Assembly: GCA_027943245.1 (NCBI GenBank)
Contig: JANDJZ010000117.1
Coordinates: 61,655-125,654 of the forward strand
Reading direction: 5' to 3'
Length of the DNA: 64,000 nt
Origin: Acanthamoeba sp. SK_2022b
Taxonomy: Eukaryota; Discosea; Longamoebia; Acanthamoebidae
Part shown: piece after piece, positions 11,306 through 22,852 of the stretch
Layout of the letters: each line of letters begins with the position of its first letter
Numbering within the stretch: position 1 is the first letter of the stretch
Notes under the pieces: model-generated
What the model saw: only the letters and a program-made list of their open reading frames with translations
What the model was told of the DNA's origin: nothing
The model's database searches: none
Program-made: the position numbers and the translations under genes

Positions 11306-13165
11306 ATCTTCCTGGCTCCTACAATCCTTTTAACCATTCAATCTTTTCTTTTCACAAACGTTTTTTCTTTAAATATAAAACATCATTAGGATTATGCGTA
11401 ATCAGGAATAACCCTGAGTTCGTTGAGGTGATTGGGGCACTCCTCCAAAGCTAGCTAGGCAAGCCACCAAGCTTGCAGCAGTAGAACTGCTCAATCATCA
11501 TGAGGTTCCCACTCCTCATCGAGCAGTCGCGTGGGAAAGAGCCAGGGATGCCATCATTGGGCGACCTGGGTCGGATACAGTGGACATCTCACCAGTTGGG
11601 CCTCGATGGGCGACGTCCGCCAAGCAAGAGAGCCTGGGCATTCTGCACCACGTCTGCCAGGCCCATATGCTCCACATTGGCGCTCAGCTGTCGCATGAGT
11701 AGAGCAGGGGTCAGCAAGCTGCGAACAACTCACGAGCTCATGCTTCAGAGAGGAACAAGAATAGTCGCACCAGGGCTGTCAGAAGAATGGCTAATCGCGT
11801 TGCGGTTAGGGCAAAAGGGCTTGGCGCTGGCTGGACTGGCACCCAGCAAAGGCAAGCCATGGGAACGTCAAGTACTACATGCAATGGCTACTTACAGAAA
11901 GCAGAGTGCTAAGTGTCTGCAGTGACTGAGATGGGGCATTGATTATCAACACAGAGCAGACTTGACTCCCCAGCCTTCCCTTCTTCACCTACAATTTCTG
12001 ATCAGGCAGCCAAGGAAGCCAAGCAGATCAAGCAGGCCAACCATGGCTTGTTAGAGCAGGAGGAGCTGCTTTGTCATCAGCAGGTATACTGCTCTCTTTA
12101 TTGCTTCTTTTCATATTCATCTTGCTAATCACAATTGCAAGAGCAGTTGTGGTGATGCCTTCATCCTCTGAATGCCTTAAGCTGACAGACCAGAGCAGAT
12201 CTCATCCCATTCAAGCTGTAGAGACTGCTGACATGGAGATGGTCTGCCCCAAGTGCTGGATCCAGCTCAGCAATGCCCTGGCCTACCCTGGTGCAATCAT
12301 CCTGCCCAGCTTTGAGAAAGGTCTACTCTTGAAGCTGCAGTGGATACTCTCAGGCCCAAACCTAGAATGCATATACAGGTTCAAGATCAGTGGCATTTTA
12401 AGTTACTCTACTGCATCTAGCGTCTTCTCCACTGGGGTCTTCTGATATTAATTTTAACATAGAGTCCATGATGGCTGGGGTAAATTTATTCCAATAATAT
12501 TGTTGTTGCTAAATAACCTGAAGATACACAGGATGTTGACCATGTATGTGTATATGATCATATGGCAATGTCAAGATGTGAGAAAAACTGGTGTTATAGG
12601 ACATGGGTTCCCAAGATTTAGCTCCTCAAAATAGGTTTTAACTCAATATCTCCCATTTTGGTACAAAACATGTTGATTCATTTTTTCGGCAAATCCACAG
12701 ATATCTATCTATTTTTCTCATATCAAAAGATGTCTACTTAGATATCCAGCATTATTTATGTAAACAATGCAGATTGTGGCCATTTCTCCAATGGTAAAAC
12801 TTGTGATCTTAGGACTGCAAGTGATTTGATTTGGCAGAAGAGGATCTGAACAGCACACCAGATGACCAGATGGCAGGCAATGTTGTGGTGAAGAAGGTGC
12901 ATGAGCATCACCATCAGCATGGCTCATGCATACATGCAAGGAGTTGTTGAGAAGGGTTGATGATGATGATGGCACATTTGTGCTGTCTTTTTTGGTCTTT
13001 ACTACCATCTTTCTTGCCCCTGAAGCCATCCTTCTCCCCTTGTAAAATCACCTTTTCCCCTCCTTCCACCAGTTTTCTCCAAACTCCAACAACTCTCTCT
13101 TTCTGTCCCTCTATTTTGCATTTTTCAAGGGTTTCTTTGGCCTGTCATTAATTTACTTGTTTAGG
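11306..13165. other. Gene-poor stretch; CpG desert from 11868
   Basis: No convincing gene is visible. The part at 11500-11865 has an open frame of 141 codons with normal CpG density but no recognisable motif. From 11868 to 13165 I find only two CpG dinucleotides (12421 and 12687), although parts such as 12180-12400 are about half G+C. TG and CA are abundant. Frame relics such as 12071-12445 (one hydrophobic stretch, CPKCWIQL) may be a decayed coding sequence. It looks like an old inactivated element or gene that lost its CpGs. Confidence 0.6.
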
Positions 13166-13210
13166 CGTGAGCTTTAGGCCCAAGTTGAGGGGACTTGGGG
13201 TAGCGGCGAG

Positions 13211-13540
13211 ATGGAAGGGAGTGTAAGAGAAACAAGTGTGAGACTGCCACCTACAAGCATCACCAAGGAGAGGCTGGTAGCATCCAACCGCGACGACAGC
13301 CGTGCGGAGCGGGAGTTAGTTGATAAGGTTGTTTGCGTACTCACCAACTGGGACCAGAGGATGGGCAGCAATCGTATCCTTGATATCAGCCCACTGCGCA
13401 AGCACGCCCCCCCCCACAAAACAGTTAATATATTAGTTACTGCTGCTTATTAATTGTTATTCATACATGCAGTCTTGCATTTGAACTCTTCGTCCCTTGG
13501 CTTGAGCCTGAAAAAGGCACTGTCCTGCTGTTGCACTGAC
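13211..13540 (+). other. Conserved upstream ORF/exon pair ahead of armadillo gene 2
   Basis: This is the counterpart of 5413-5800: an ATG at 13211 (MEGSVRE), the shared TTKERL-like block VASNRDDSRAERELVDK, a PLRKHAPP end, then after a gap FELFVPWLEPEKGTVLLL before a stop. The second block differs from the first copy mainly at third positions. The link to the downstream armadillo ATG is unresolved. Confidence 0.4.
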
Positions 13541-13567
13541 ATTTACAAAAGCTTGACGCGTTCCATC

Positions 13568-15149
13568 ATGGACGTCATCGCAGAGGCCAACAAGTTATAC
13601 TTCGCCAAGCAGGAGGGGGCCTTGGAAAAGCTCATTGCGCTGGTAGACAACACACAAAGCCCCCTCGTGCGCTACTACGCCATCAACTGCCTCACGAACT
13701 TTGCCTCCAACAGTACCGTGGTTCTTTCTGTATTCTGAGCCGCAGATGATGGCCATTATTCTTGACCCAGTGCTGTCCACTGGCGCAATGTGACTGGCCC
13801 ACAACAGACGAGCTGTCGCGCATCGTGCTCGAGTTGGGAGCTCTTGAGGCCATGTTCGCACAGGTGCGGTCGAACGATCCTGACCTGGTCTCATCGGCCA
13901 TTGGGTGCCTCTGGGGCTACCTCGAATTCGGTAAGTGTCATCATTGTGAGTGTGCCTATGCGTGTGTATAAACAAATGCTGCATGTGTTGCGTGCATGTG
14001 CATGCGTGATTGGGTGGCGATTTAATTTTGAAGGGCGTTGTCAGAGGACGTGCAGGAACAGGCGGTTAAGGTGGGCGTGAGCGACACGCTGATCGATTTG
14101 GCCGGCCACCTGGATCAAATCAACGAATCGGACCATACGTGCCTTTTCGCCTGCCTTCTCTGTATTGCCTTCAACCGTGCGCGCCCTATCTCTCTCTCTC
14201 TCTCTTGCTCCAGCGCTGATTTTGCTGCGGATCGGTGGCTATCGATTTGACTTGCCCCACAGCCAAATGCAGGCGACATCTGGTCGAGCGCAATGCCCCC
14301 CAGAAGATCATACCGGTGATGTCGTCCACGCAAGACAGCATGCTCCGCTACGTGGGAGTCATTTGCCTGGCCCTTCTCACGCTCGATCGTACGTTAATAC
14401 GGCGCACGGCCACCTCTGTCTTCACTGTTCCAGCCAGCCAGCCAGCACGCTTGCTAGCGATTTGCGCAATCAGAAGGCTCATATACAGGATCACACACGC
14501 GTCAGCGGAGAGCGAAGAGCAACTGTTGGGGCTGGACGTGCTGACGCACGTCAACGATTTCCTTGATACCCTGCAACCACATGTACGCCTGTATGGTTGG
14601 TGCAATCGGTGTGCGTGTAGAATTTACTTGCCATTTTTTACTCATATGTTGCAGGACATTGCCAAGCTGGATGCTGAGGCGGGAGTAGTATGGAAGTTCA
14701 TTCAGCCGTTCTTTTCACTCATGTCGTCGCGCCACGCATCGATACGTTGGCTGAGCGGCTTCATCCTCGCCACGCTCGCACAAACGCGTACGACTGTCCT
14801 TCCTTACCCGTGACACCGCCCAAGTGGTGGCGCGCAAACAAACGACGCATACACAGCCGTACACCAGCCGCTGTTCAAGGACGAAGAGTTGGTGGGCGAT
14901 CTGTTAGCCATTCGGATGACGACGCACGACAAGTGGCTGCAGGGCTATCTTGATACAGCGCTCTCCTTCCTGCGACCGCTGGGCATCGTGGAGGCGCCCT
15001 CGCTCCTCTCGCTCAGTGCCTACAGTGTGCGTAGCAGGATCCTGCCCGCTATCGACGACGATCAATCGCAGCCGAGCAAGTTAGCTGGCAAGAACAGCCC
15101 TCTGCCACAGCATCTCCACGAACGCTTTGCCTTCTCCTCGCCCTTGTGA
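13568..15149 (+). CDS. Armadillo-type helical repeat protein, copy 2
   Basis: The start is the ATG at 13568 (MDVIAEANKLYFAKQEGALE). Exon order matches copy 1 throughout: RYYAINCLTNFASN, DELSRIVLELGALEAMFAQV, EDVQEQAVKVGVSDTLIDL, HLVERNAPQKIIPVM, LTHVNDFLDTLQPH, GVVWKFIQPFFSLMSS and a final exon from about 14873 to the TGA at 15147-15149 (ending HERFAFSSPL). Frames, intron positions and length are kept, so it looks functional. It differs from copy 1 mainly in a short insertion near the C-terminus (PAIDDDQSQPS). It has the same inferred scaffold role and no catalytic motif. The direct orientation shared with copy 1 and the 7.5 kb remnant implies tandem duplication. Confidence 0.75.
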
Positions 15150-15238
15150 CATGACCCCAAGGGTCAGTCCGTTGTCGACACGTATTGAATATAAGCATGG
15201 ACCTTGGTTGGTATTGTTGCATCTAAGTTTGTTGTGAG

Positions 15239-16855
15239 ATGGAGGCATCTGCTGCGGCAGATGTGGTTCCAACCGAGATAGCCACGACGTCGGCTTCCGT
15301 TGCAGAAAGCGCGACGCCGCCGCGATTTATGAGAGAAGATGAGGCGGCTCAGTTTACTCCGGTAGCCCTCGCCAGCTACCCTCGCTCAGGTGCGGCAACC
15401 CCTCATCTTTGGCGACGAAAAGATTCATCTAAATTGATCCCTATCTGCAGGAAATTCATTGCTCCGGGTATTACTAGAGAAGGTGACGGGGTATATAACC
15501 GGCAGGTAATCCTTTTGCCCGAATCTTATTTTATTGCTGGAATAGCATTATAAACATTTATTTATGTTAGCGACACTCGACCGGACCGGAAGCTGAGCCG
15601 AGAGCTGTTGGACTATGGCCTTCTGGGGGAGGGCGTAGTCGACACCTCCAAGGTTCGCCAACCTGCCACTGCACACGCACAACACGCGCGCACTGCCACG
15701 AACGGTTGATCGTCAAATTGGTGACACATGCTGTCGTGCAGGTGTGGATCGTCAAGACGCACTTCCCCGAGCGATTTGGGTACAAGCGATACAAAGTGAA
15801 GAAGATCATACTCCTCATTCGCAACCCGTTCGACACGCTCGACTCCTACTTCAACATGGTGCCCTATCAGCACTGCAACCGTCTTTCTTCATAAACCACA
15901 CGCTTGCCGCCACCTTAACGCTCACGCGATGCTTTGGTGGCCCAGGTGCTGACGTCATCGCACACAAAGAGCCTCGACGAGAGCGAGTACGACCGGCTGC
16001 GGCGCGAGTGGGACCAGCTCGTGCGTCGCGAGATCCAGGTGTGGACCAAGTTCTACGAGTACTACCTCTTCGTGGCGCGCAGCAACGGCGTCCCGCTCAA
16101 GGTCGTCCGCTACGAGGACCTCATGAACCGCCGCTGGCACACCATGCGGGGCCTCGTCTGCTTCCTCCACGATCTCAAGACGCTCAAGGGCACCGTCTAC
16201 GAGGAGCGCATCGAGGCCCTCGCTGCCCACGAGCTCACCCAAAGGTCTGTTGGGTCGCGTCGCGTCGCGTCGCGCAGGATCGTGAGCTAATGAGGTTGGT
16301 TTGGGTTTGGGGGGGGCAGCCACCAAGCATACAAGCCGCGGAAGGGCAAGGTGGACCACTCGCTGGCGCATTTCTCGGAGGAGCAGAAGACGTTCATACT
16401 CGAGCTGACCCGCGACGTTCTCTGCTACTTTGGCTACTCCAAGTATCTGGACCTCCTTCGCGCGCCCTCTTCGACGTTGCCCACAGCGGCCAACGAAGCG
16501 GAAGACGAAACGGAAAGACAAAAACGCGAAAGCGAAGAAAAGAATGAAGGCCGAGAACGAGAAAAGGAAAAGAGGCGGACAGAGAAGGAGGAGATCATGG
16601 CCTACATTCTCAAGAACTACCAGGACAGCCGAATATACCTCACGCCGGGCCTGCTTCACGTCAACTTTGTACTGTCTCCTTCTAGCCCGTTCCCTCCAAC
16701 CATTGAGCGCAACATGTTGACCCATACGTACTCCTCAGGGTCTGCCGCTGCGCGAGGTGAGCCCAACCGATCCATTCGGGCGGGGCATGAGCTGGAAGAA
16801 AGAAGTGCTCGCCCTGAAGCCAGTCGCCCTCGAACAGCCCAGACAAGATCAATAA
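15239..16855 (+). CDS. Sulfotransferase-domain protein
   Basis: The ATG at 15239 begins a short variable leader. The block ALASYPRSGNSLLRV, formed across the first intron, is the 5'-phosphosulfate-binding loop that holds PAPS. KTHFPERFGY follows, and IILLIRNPFDTLDSYFNM supplies the 3'-phosphate-binding Arg and Ser region. Later exons give VLTSSHTKSLDESEY, VVRYEDLMNRRW and a C-terminal part with a long charged insertion (ETERQKRESEEKNEGRER), then YILKNYQDSRIYLTPG and a last exon ending PRQDQ at the TAA 16853-16855. Sulfotransferases of this type move sulfate from PAPS to sugars or proteins. The YEDLM motif and the spacing resemble the WSCD-like group. No signal peptide is evident. The acceptor substrate is unknown. 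Confidence 0.8.
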
Positions 16856-16977
16856 ATCTCGTTGTTTTTTCCCAACCATTCAAAACAAATATGCAGCAAA
16901 TAATTGTAATTGGTTTGTTTGTGTGTTGTGTGTACACGGCTTGATTTTTACAGGATGCGACGACAGGCAAAGCCCTC

Positions 16978-18028
16978 TCAGTTCAGAAGAAAGTGTACGC
17001 TCGACCGAGGTGGCGGAGACGGTGGCGAACGAAGCATTGGGGTAGTCATAGGCGAGGATGCTTCAGGCAAAGGGGATCCCTCGTCCGAGAGCGGCGACTG
17101 GCGTGCCTTGGTCTGTTTGACCAAGCGAGCGTAACGGATACCGCAAGCGTTGCACAACCTGGATAAAGGTCGACGTCGACGGATTTGTTAAAGGGGTGCT
17201 CGCTAATAGGAGAATAAAGTGATGCATAGCTTGCATGCCAAATCAAACCATTCCTATCAATCTTAAAATAAGATAACAACACATGATATGTCCCGTGGTA
17301 GCACAGTGACCAAAGGGGTAGAGGGACGCGTACGAGGAAGGGCCGGAAGGGCCGGTGCGCCATTGGCTCGTGAAGCAGGTCTGGCAGTGCTGGCACATTC
17401 TGTTGTTGAACATCCGTTTGGTGCGGCGCCTCTGCGGCATAGAAGAGGCTGGAGCAGTTTCTGTTGGAGATTGTGACTCAACACCCACGGTCGTTCTCTC
17501 TCTCTGCTTGAGATGGGCGTGCTGCCGGTGATGGCTAGTGACCGAACTGTGTGGCGGTTGAGGAGAGGGGCGGGAGAACAGAAGCGGCCCGTGTAGCTTG
17601 AGCACGTTTTGGTGGAGTAGGGACATGTGAGCATCGAGCAGGCTTTGCTCCTCCCTGCAAAGGCCGCCTTCCTTCTGCATCTTTTGGCTGAGTCGGTTTA
17701 CTCCATCGGCGAACAAGGACACCTGCAGCGCATGCAGTCCTTGCAATGAGTGCTCATAGAGTTCGGCCAAACGAGCTTTCTGTGCGTGTGTACCTGTTGG
17801 AACAGCTGAGCCTGGTGGTCGGTGGGCGTGGTCGTGCTGGTGGCGAGACGCATGGGGTTGCGATGACGAACTTTCTTGCTGTGTGACGTAGAGAGCCTGA
17901 GGTTGTGTGTGGGGGACTGCTCGGTGCAGGTCACGTTGTGGTCTGTTTGTTTCTTTGTCAGGTGGCAAGAAGGCGAACGGAAAAGAGCGAGTTTTTGTAG
18001 GGCGAGCCCGACCGCATCTCAAAGCCAC
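16978..18028 (-). CDS. GATA-type zinc-finger transcription factor, copy 1
   Basis: Read on the minus strand from the ATG at 18028. A Gln/His-rich N-terminal region leads to a conserved helical block (LQVSLFADGVNRLSQKM, LLDAHMSLLHQNVLKLHGP). A basic stretch RRRTKRMF precedes the GATA finger: CQHC...W RTGP before the intron, and RLCNACGIRYARL after it (about 17155-17100). The C-X2-C-X17-18-C-X2-C spacing and the WRTGP and LCNACG motifs define a class IV-like GATA finger. It ends at the stop 16978-16980 with the sequence SSVHFLLN. It should bind WGATAR-type DNA in the nucleus. A diverged paralogue in opposite orientation is at 33478-34307 and shares exon structure and the C-terminal HFLLN. Confidence 0.8.
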
Positions 18029-18411
18029 GCGCCCAGAGACCGTTCACGCCCATTGGCCAGCCCCAAGTCTAGATACATGGATCGGAATTAGGGGCGGTCT
18101 ATACACGCGCCCCTAATAGGCAAGTGGAGCACCTCGCCTCCCCCCTCACTTCACCGCGGTGTCACCGCGCCTGCAGGAACGCGGCTTCTCGCCGAGACGT
18201 GGCTGACACGAGCTCGCGCGTGATGCGGTGGTGTGAGCGTGTGGTTAAGATGGGCGACGACTGTCGTTGAAGTGCTACTGCTGTGTGCATCGCAGCGACC
18301 ATCTTTGGAGACCAGTCTCATTGGCCCGAGTCTTTTGTACATGCGATGAGAAAGAGAATGCAGAGAGATGAGCATGAAAGTGGGGGGAGGAGAGGGTGAT
18401 GTGTGTGTGGG

Positions 18412-19671
18412 TCATCGTTCGGTGAGGGAGAGGTCAAAGTGGCGCTCCTCATCGCCGCTCCCCTCCTCCCCTGCGCCATCGTCGTTGTCGTCGTCGACCG
18501 GTTCAGTATCGTCATCGTCGGCGCCGGGGGAGTCGTCGTCGAGCCGCGAGAACCGGCGGCTGCGGCTGCTCTCGGCCTCCACCATCTCCACCTCGTCCTG
18601 GAACGGCCGCCCCGTGAACTGGTGGACGTGTGACACGTCAGCAAACACAAACTCCACAAAGGCTTATGATTGGCCACAGGCTGTCGCCCTGCTGTGGTAT
18701 ACCTTGAGTCGATGCCAGAGGCTGCCGCACTTGATGTTGGCGGTGATCGTCTTCTTGTACTTGAACACGCCGTAGACCACGAGCGAGACGACGACCGAGA
18801 CGCCGATGAAGATGACCAGCGACAGGAGGATAAGCTGCATGGGGTCCTCCTCGCTGTGCTGCTTGTCCGGAATGGGCGTCGACCCGCCACCGCCGTTGCC
18901 GCCCCCGTCGGGCAGCGGCTGCGACCCGTCGTCCTTGATCCACACAGTCAAGTTTACTGCCCCCCCCCCCCAACGTGAGCGCTCGTGTGCGTGTGCGTGT
19001 GCGTGGGCGTGTGCGTGTGCGTGTGCGTGTGCGTGTGCGTGTGCGTGTGCGTGTGCGTGTGCGTGTGCGTGTGCGTGTGCGTGTGCGTGTGCGTGTGCGT
19101 GTGCGTGTGCGTGTGGAGGAGAGGAGTACGGTGGGTGACTTGGTTGGGCAGGACTTGGATGTCCTGCACGGCCGAGCGCTTGCCGTTGGCGTAGGCCCAG
19201 ATCTGGTAGCGGCCCGGCATGAGCAGGCGGTAGTAGTCGCCGTGGTCGTCGTCCGACCAGACCGTGATGTTGGGCAGGCCCACCACCCGCACCGTCGCCC
19301 GGATCGGCCGGCCCACCACATCGAACACGTATCCGCGCACGCCCAGCTTGTGCACCTGTGTACCCCCAGGCGCGCCGTGCAGATGTCAGCCTTGGTTTGC
19401 GTTTGCGTTTGCGTTTGCGTTTGCGTTTGCGTTTGCGTTTGCGTTTGCGTTTGCGTTTGCGTTTGCGTTTGCGTTTGCGTTTGCGTTTGCGTTTGCGTTT
19501 GCGTTTGCGTTACCTGTTCGAAGTAGGTGAGGAGGGCCTCGCGGTTCTCGCTCCAGTAGCGCTCGAGGTCGCTATCGAGCGGACACTTCTCGTCGCCCAG
19601 TTCCAACGTCAGATCGCAATCACCGTGCCACGCGTAGTTCCAGTCCTGCATCCCTCCATACAGCAGATACC

Positions 19672-19726
<55 letters not shown>

Positions 19727-20964
19727 CAAAAGCACACACGGCGCCAATGAGCGAATTGAAGAGCGAAAGAGAGCGCAAGACGAGAGGGAACGCACGTGCG
19801 CGCCGTTGGTGATGCCGTTGGGGAACTCGATGGAGCTGTGCATGGTGGTGTGCGAGTTGGCGTAGGTCAGCGCCAGGTATCGGAACAGGGCGTCGTCGGG
19901 CGCTGCCGAGTATCTCGGTATGTCGTATTCCGACCTGCCGCAACACACACACCATTAGGGGGGATGAACACGCACACGGCCACACATGCACACAGTTCAC
20001 AGAGGGAGGGGAGAGGCGTGCCTGCCGTCGGCGTCCCAGGGGTAGTTGGCGACGAGGGAGCCGCCGTGCATGTTGGCCGACAGCACAAAGTCGTGGTGCT
20101 TCGACCATCGCATGATGGCCGCGGTCTCGGGCTGCCGGCCGGCGTGGCTCCCCTTCTTGTCCCGAAATCGATCGGGAAAATCGCTGCATGCGTGCGCGCG
20201 CGTTGGAGGTGGTGAGTGCCAGTCGAGCCCCCAAAAGCGAGTGGGTTGTGGGCGTGCTTTACCGGTTGAGGTCGACACCGCGAGCATTGCCGCGTATGCC
20301 GAGCTCGAAGCCGTCGGGGTTCATGCTGGGCATGATGAATATGCGCGTGCTGTTCACCAGTTCAATCACGCTGATCGGAGGCCCACACGCGACACGACAC
20401 GACACGACCGGACAAGGCACAGGGCGACACGACACGGGAAGCCCGTCAGCACACGGTGACACCGAGGCCATGGCAAGGACGCGCCGCGAGAAGGAACGCA
20501 CCGCGTGTTGTTGTTGTGGTACTCCTCCGTGAGGTGGACGATGAGCCTGATCAAGATCTCACGACCGACAGTCTCGTCGCCGTGCATGTTGCCGATGTAC
20601 TGGAATAAATCACAACAAATATAAAATAAAATTCATTAATTAGGATTTTAATAAAAAAATGTTTTCGAAATAAAAATAATTAGTATTATAAAAGCCAACC
20701 TTGACGTCGGGTTCGCCAGGTTCGTTGTCGCCCACGTTGTCAGAGATCTCCATCACCTGGTGCGTCACGAAGACACGAATACGGAACTGGTGAGTCCACA
20801 CACCGCACACATCACACGCTTCCCCCGACGAGACACGCGCGCGCATACCCAGAGATGCCTGTCGTTCAGCGACTTTCCGATGCTGTGCAGCTTGGCGATG
20901 TCCGGATACCGGTCCTCGATCGACTTGAGCAGATCCGTCATTTCCTTACATCGGCCACATGTCA

Positions 20965-21022
<58 letters not shown>

Positions 21023-22234
21023 ATACCCGGTAGTCGTGGTAGAGCCCCATGGAAGAGTTGTCGCTCTTCTGCCGTTCCCGGCGCGACGCGCAGAGCGAGT
21101 GGTCGTTGGCGAGCTTGACCAGCAGCTGCTGCTCGGCCGTGAGCCGCTCCTCGTCCGGCTGCCGGTAGTCGCCGTCCTCCGGCGACGCGTACACGTCGTC
21201 CACCCGCAGGCGCGCCTCTCCCTCGACGGCCACCGCCGGCTCCTCACTATCCTCGCCGCTTTCCAACGCCATCGCCGGCGCCGCCGCCGTCGTGGCGCTC
21301 GCCATCATCGCCTGGGCCGCGCGCTGGCGCTCTTTCTCCTCGCGTTCCTGGCGTTCCTTCTGCAGCTTCTCCTTCTGTCGCTTCATGGCCAGGATCGAGT
21401 TGAGGACCGACTTGGAGGTGCGGATCTGCTGGATCTCGAACGGGAGAACGAAGGCGGGGCCCGAGATGACGTTGAGGATCTGGGCGTCCCACACGTAGGC
21501 CTCGAAGATCATCACGGCCGGCCGCTTGGCGCTGTTGGGGCCCGAGGGGAAGGTCGACAAGTCGGTCCGCCGCTGGCCGTTGTCGCTGAACAGCGGCGCG
21601 CGCGGCACGTAGTAGTTGCGCGAGAAGGACATCTTCTTGGACGTCACCAGCGGCCCCAGCGCTTTGTACAGCTCCTGTGTGTCGTCCTGCACAATCACCA
21701 CACAAACACACACAGAGAGAGGGAGAGTGGGAAAGAGTTAGCGGCCTCGAGCAAGTTGTGGCGATTATCGTATTGGTGGCCCGATAGCGCGCACGTGCGT
21801 GTTCCGTGGAGTGAAATCGCGAAAGAAGAATTTGATTTGTCCTAACATCTCTTTGCGGAGAACCTTCTCGATGCAAAGAGGAAGAAGGTGCAGCCATTTT
21901 CCGCTGAATGAAAAGATTTTTTTGTAATTGAATTAAAAAAACGTGTGGCCTTGTGTAGTGGTACCTCGGAGTAGGTCATGAAGTTGATGATGGCTTCAAA
22001 AGGTGGGTCGATGACTCGTCGTTCATCGCTCGAAAGAAGGAAGGAGATGAGTATGAAGATGAGGTAGAGGAGAATGGTGAAAAATGCTGAGGCCTGCACA
22101 AAACGCGTAGTCTCTTTAGATCGCAACGTCTTCAGCAGCCGTCTCAGCCGAAAGGCTATTGCATTCCCCAGGTGGTGAGGGAAGCCGCCGTGGGCTGCCG
22201 GTCTCACCATCGTTGCTCCTTCTACCTCATGCAC
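18412..22234 (-). CDS. Membrane-anchored M14 (carboxypeptidase D/N-type) metallopeptidase
   Basis: The minus-strand gene starts near 22234 or 22210. The N-terminal exon carries a membrane helix ([19 protein letters not shown]). A large exon (about 21690-21030) encodes a non-peptidase region with a Gln/Glu/Arg coiled segment. The M14B domain follows: [14 protein letters not shown] (zinc His and Glu), [26 protein letters not shown] (substrate Arg), [16 protein letters not shown] (zinc His) and [10 protein letters not shown] (catalytic Glu). A beta-sandwich ([18 protein letters not shown]) is typical of the regulatory carboxypeptidase subfamily. A second membrane helix and an acidic tail end at 18412. 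It should remove C-terminal basic residues outside the cytosol or in the secretory lumen. The junction across the (GTGTGC)n intron is ambiguous. The two-ended anchoring is odd; a split into two genes near 21.7-21.96 kb is possible. Confidence 0.75.
18983..19114 (+). repeat. (GTGTGC)n hexanucleotide tract in a carboxypeptidase intron
   Basis: About 20 GTGTGC/GCGTGT units, almost pure, lie between the exon ending VLPNQ and the exon that precedes the second membrane helix. All reading frames stay open, which creates false long ORFs. Confidence 0.9.
19394..19512 (+). repeat. (GTTTGC)n hexanucleotide tract in a carboxypeptidase intron
   Basis: About 20 GCGTTT units fill the intron between the TYFEQ and HKLGVRGY exons on the minus strand. 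The unit differs from the neighbouring GTGTGC tract by one base. Confidence 0.9.
19675..19724 (+). repeat. (CA)n microsatellite in a carboxypeptidase intron
   Basis: About 25 CA units lie just downstream (minus sense) of the ITNGA exon. Confidence 0.85.
20967..21021 (+). repeat. (GT)n microsatellite in a carboxypeptidase intron
   Basis: About 27 GT units separate the LYHDYR exon from the [15 protein letters not shown] exon of the minus-strand peptidase gene. Confidence 0.85.
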
Positions 22235-22530
22235 GCACGCCCGCTGAGTCGAAAAATTCTTTCTCTTGCTCTGCGCCTAGATGAAAGAACGGGCAGGGGA
22301 AAGAAGGGCCGAGCCAAGGCTATCACGAGAGGGTACTCCTTGAAGTGTGTCGCGAGTCTCGTCACTTTTCTAATAAAATAGCTTCGGCCTTTTGCCTGCA
22401 TTGCTGGGCGCATATAATCGACCAATGGGCATTTACCTCAACGTTGAATCAACCGAAGCACCGGAGCCGGCTCAAAACCTCTCACGCGTTTTCGGGGCTC
22501 ACCACCTCGTTTTCGTGCATTTTAATTATC

Positions 22531-22819
22531 TTAGCTGGTTGAATTTTTAGCTTGTTGTCGCGCCTCGCGCTCTCGGCGTCTTCGCGCCCTTTCCTCGCGC
22601 TCCCGCTCAGCGCGCTCGATTTCCTCTTCCTCCTCTTCCTCGCGCCTCCGCTGGACCAGCTGCTGCTTGCGCCGCTCGGCCTCCTCCTCCTTGCGCACCT
22701 GCTCCTGCAGGACCGACACGTTCTTGGCCGCGCGCAGAGGATCCTTCTTGTGCGCCATGAAGTAGCCCTGCATGGACCTCCCTTGTTGAGCTTACAGCGT
22801 GCCTGCGTGTGTGCGTGTG

Positions 22820-22852
<33 letters not shown>

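Noticed and set aside
11500..11925. 141-codon ORF as a gene
   Set aside because: No recognisable motif, no splice partners and an odd Arg/Ser/Leu composition; it borders a decayed region.
18975..19526. 183-codon plus-strand ORF with Val/Arg and Val/Cys runs
   Set aside because: Antisense to the carboxypeptidase gene and made of the two hexamer arrays.
18638..19948. 436-codon minus-strand ORF through the carboxypeptidase region
   Set aside because: It runs through introns made of hexamer and CA repeats. Real exons are only short parts of it and in changing frames.
20760..21845. 361-codon plus-strand ORF
   Set aside because: It crosses a (GT)n intron and is antisense to the carboxypeptidase N-terminal exon, which reads as normal protein on the minus strand.
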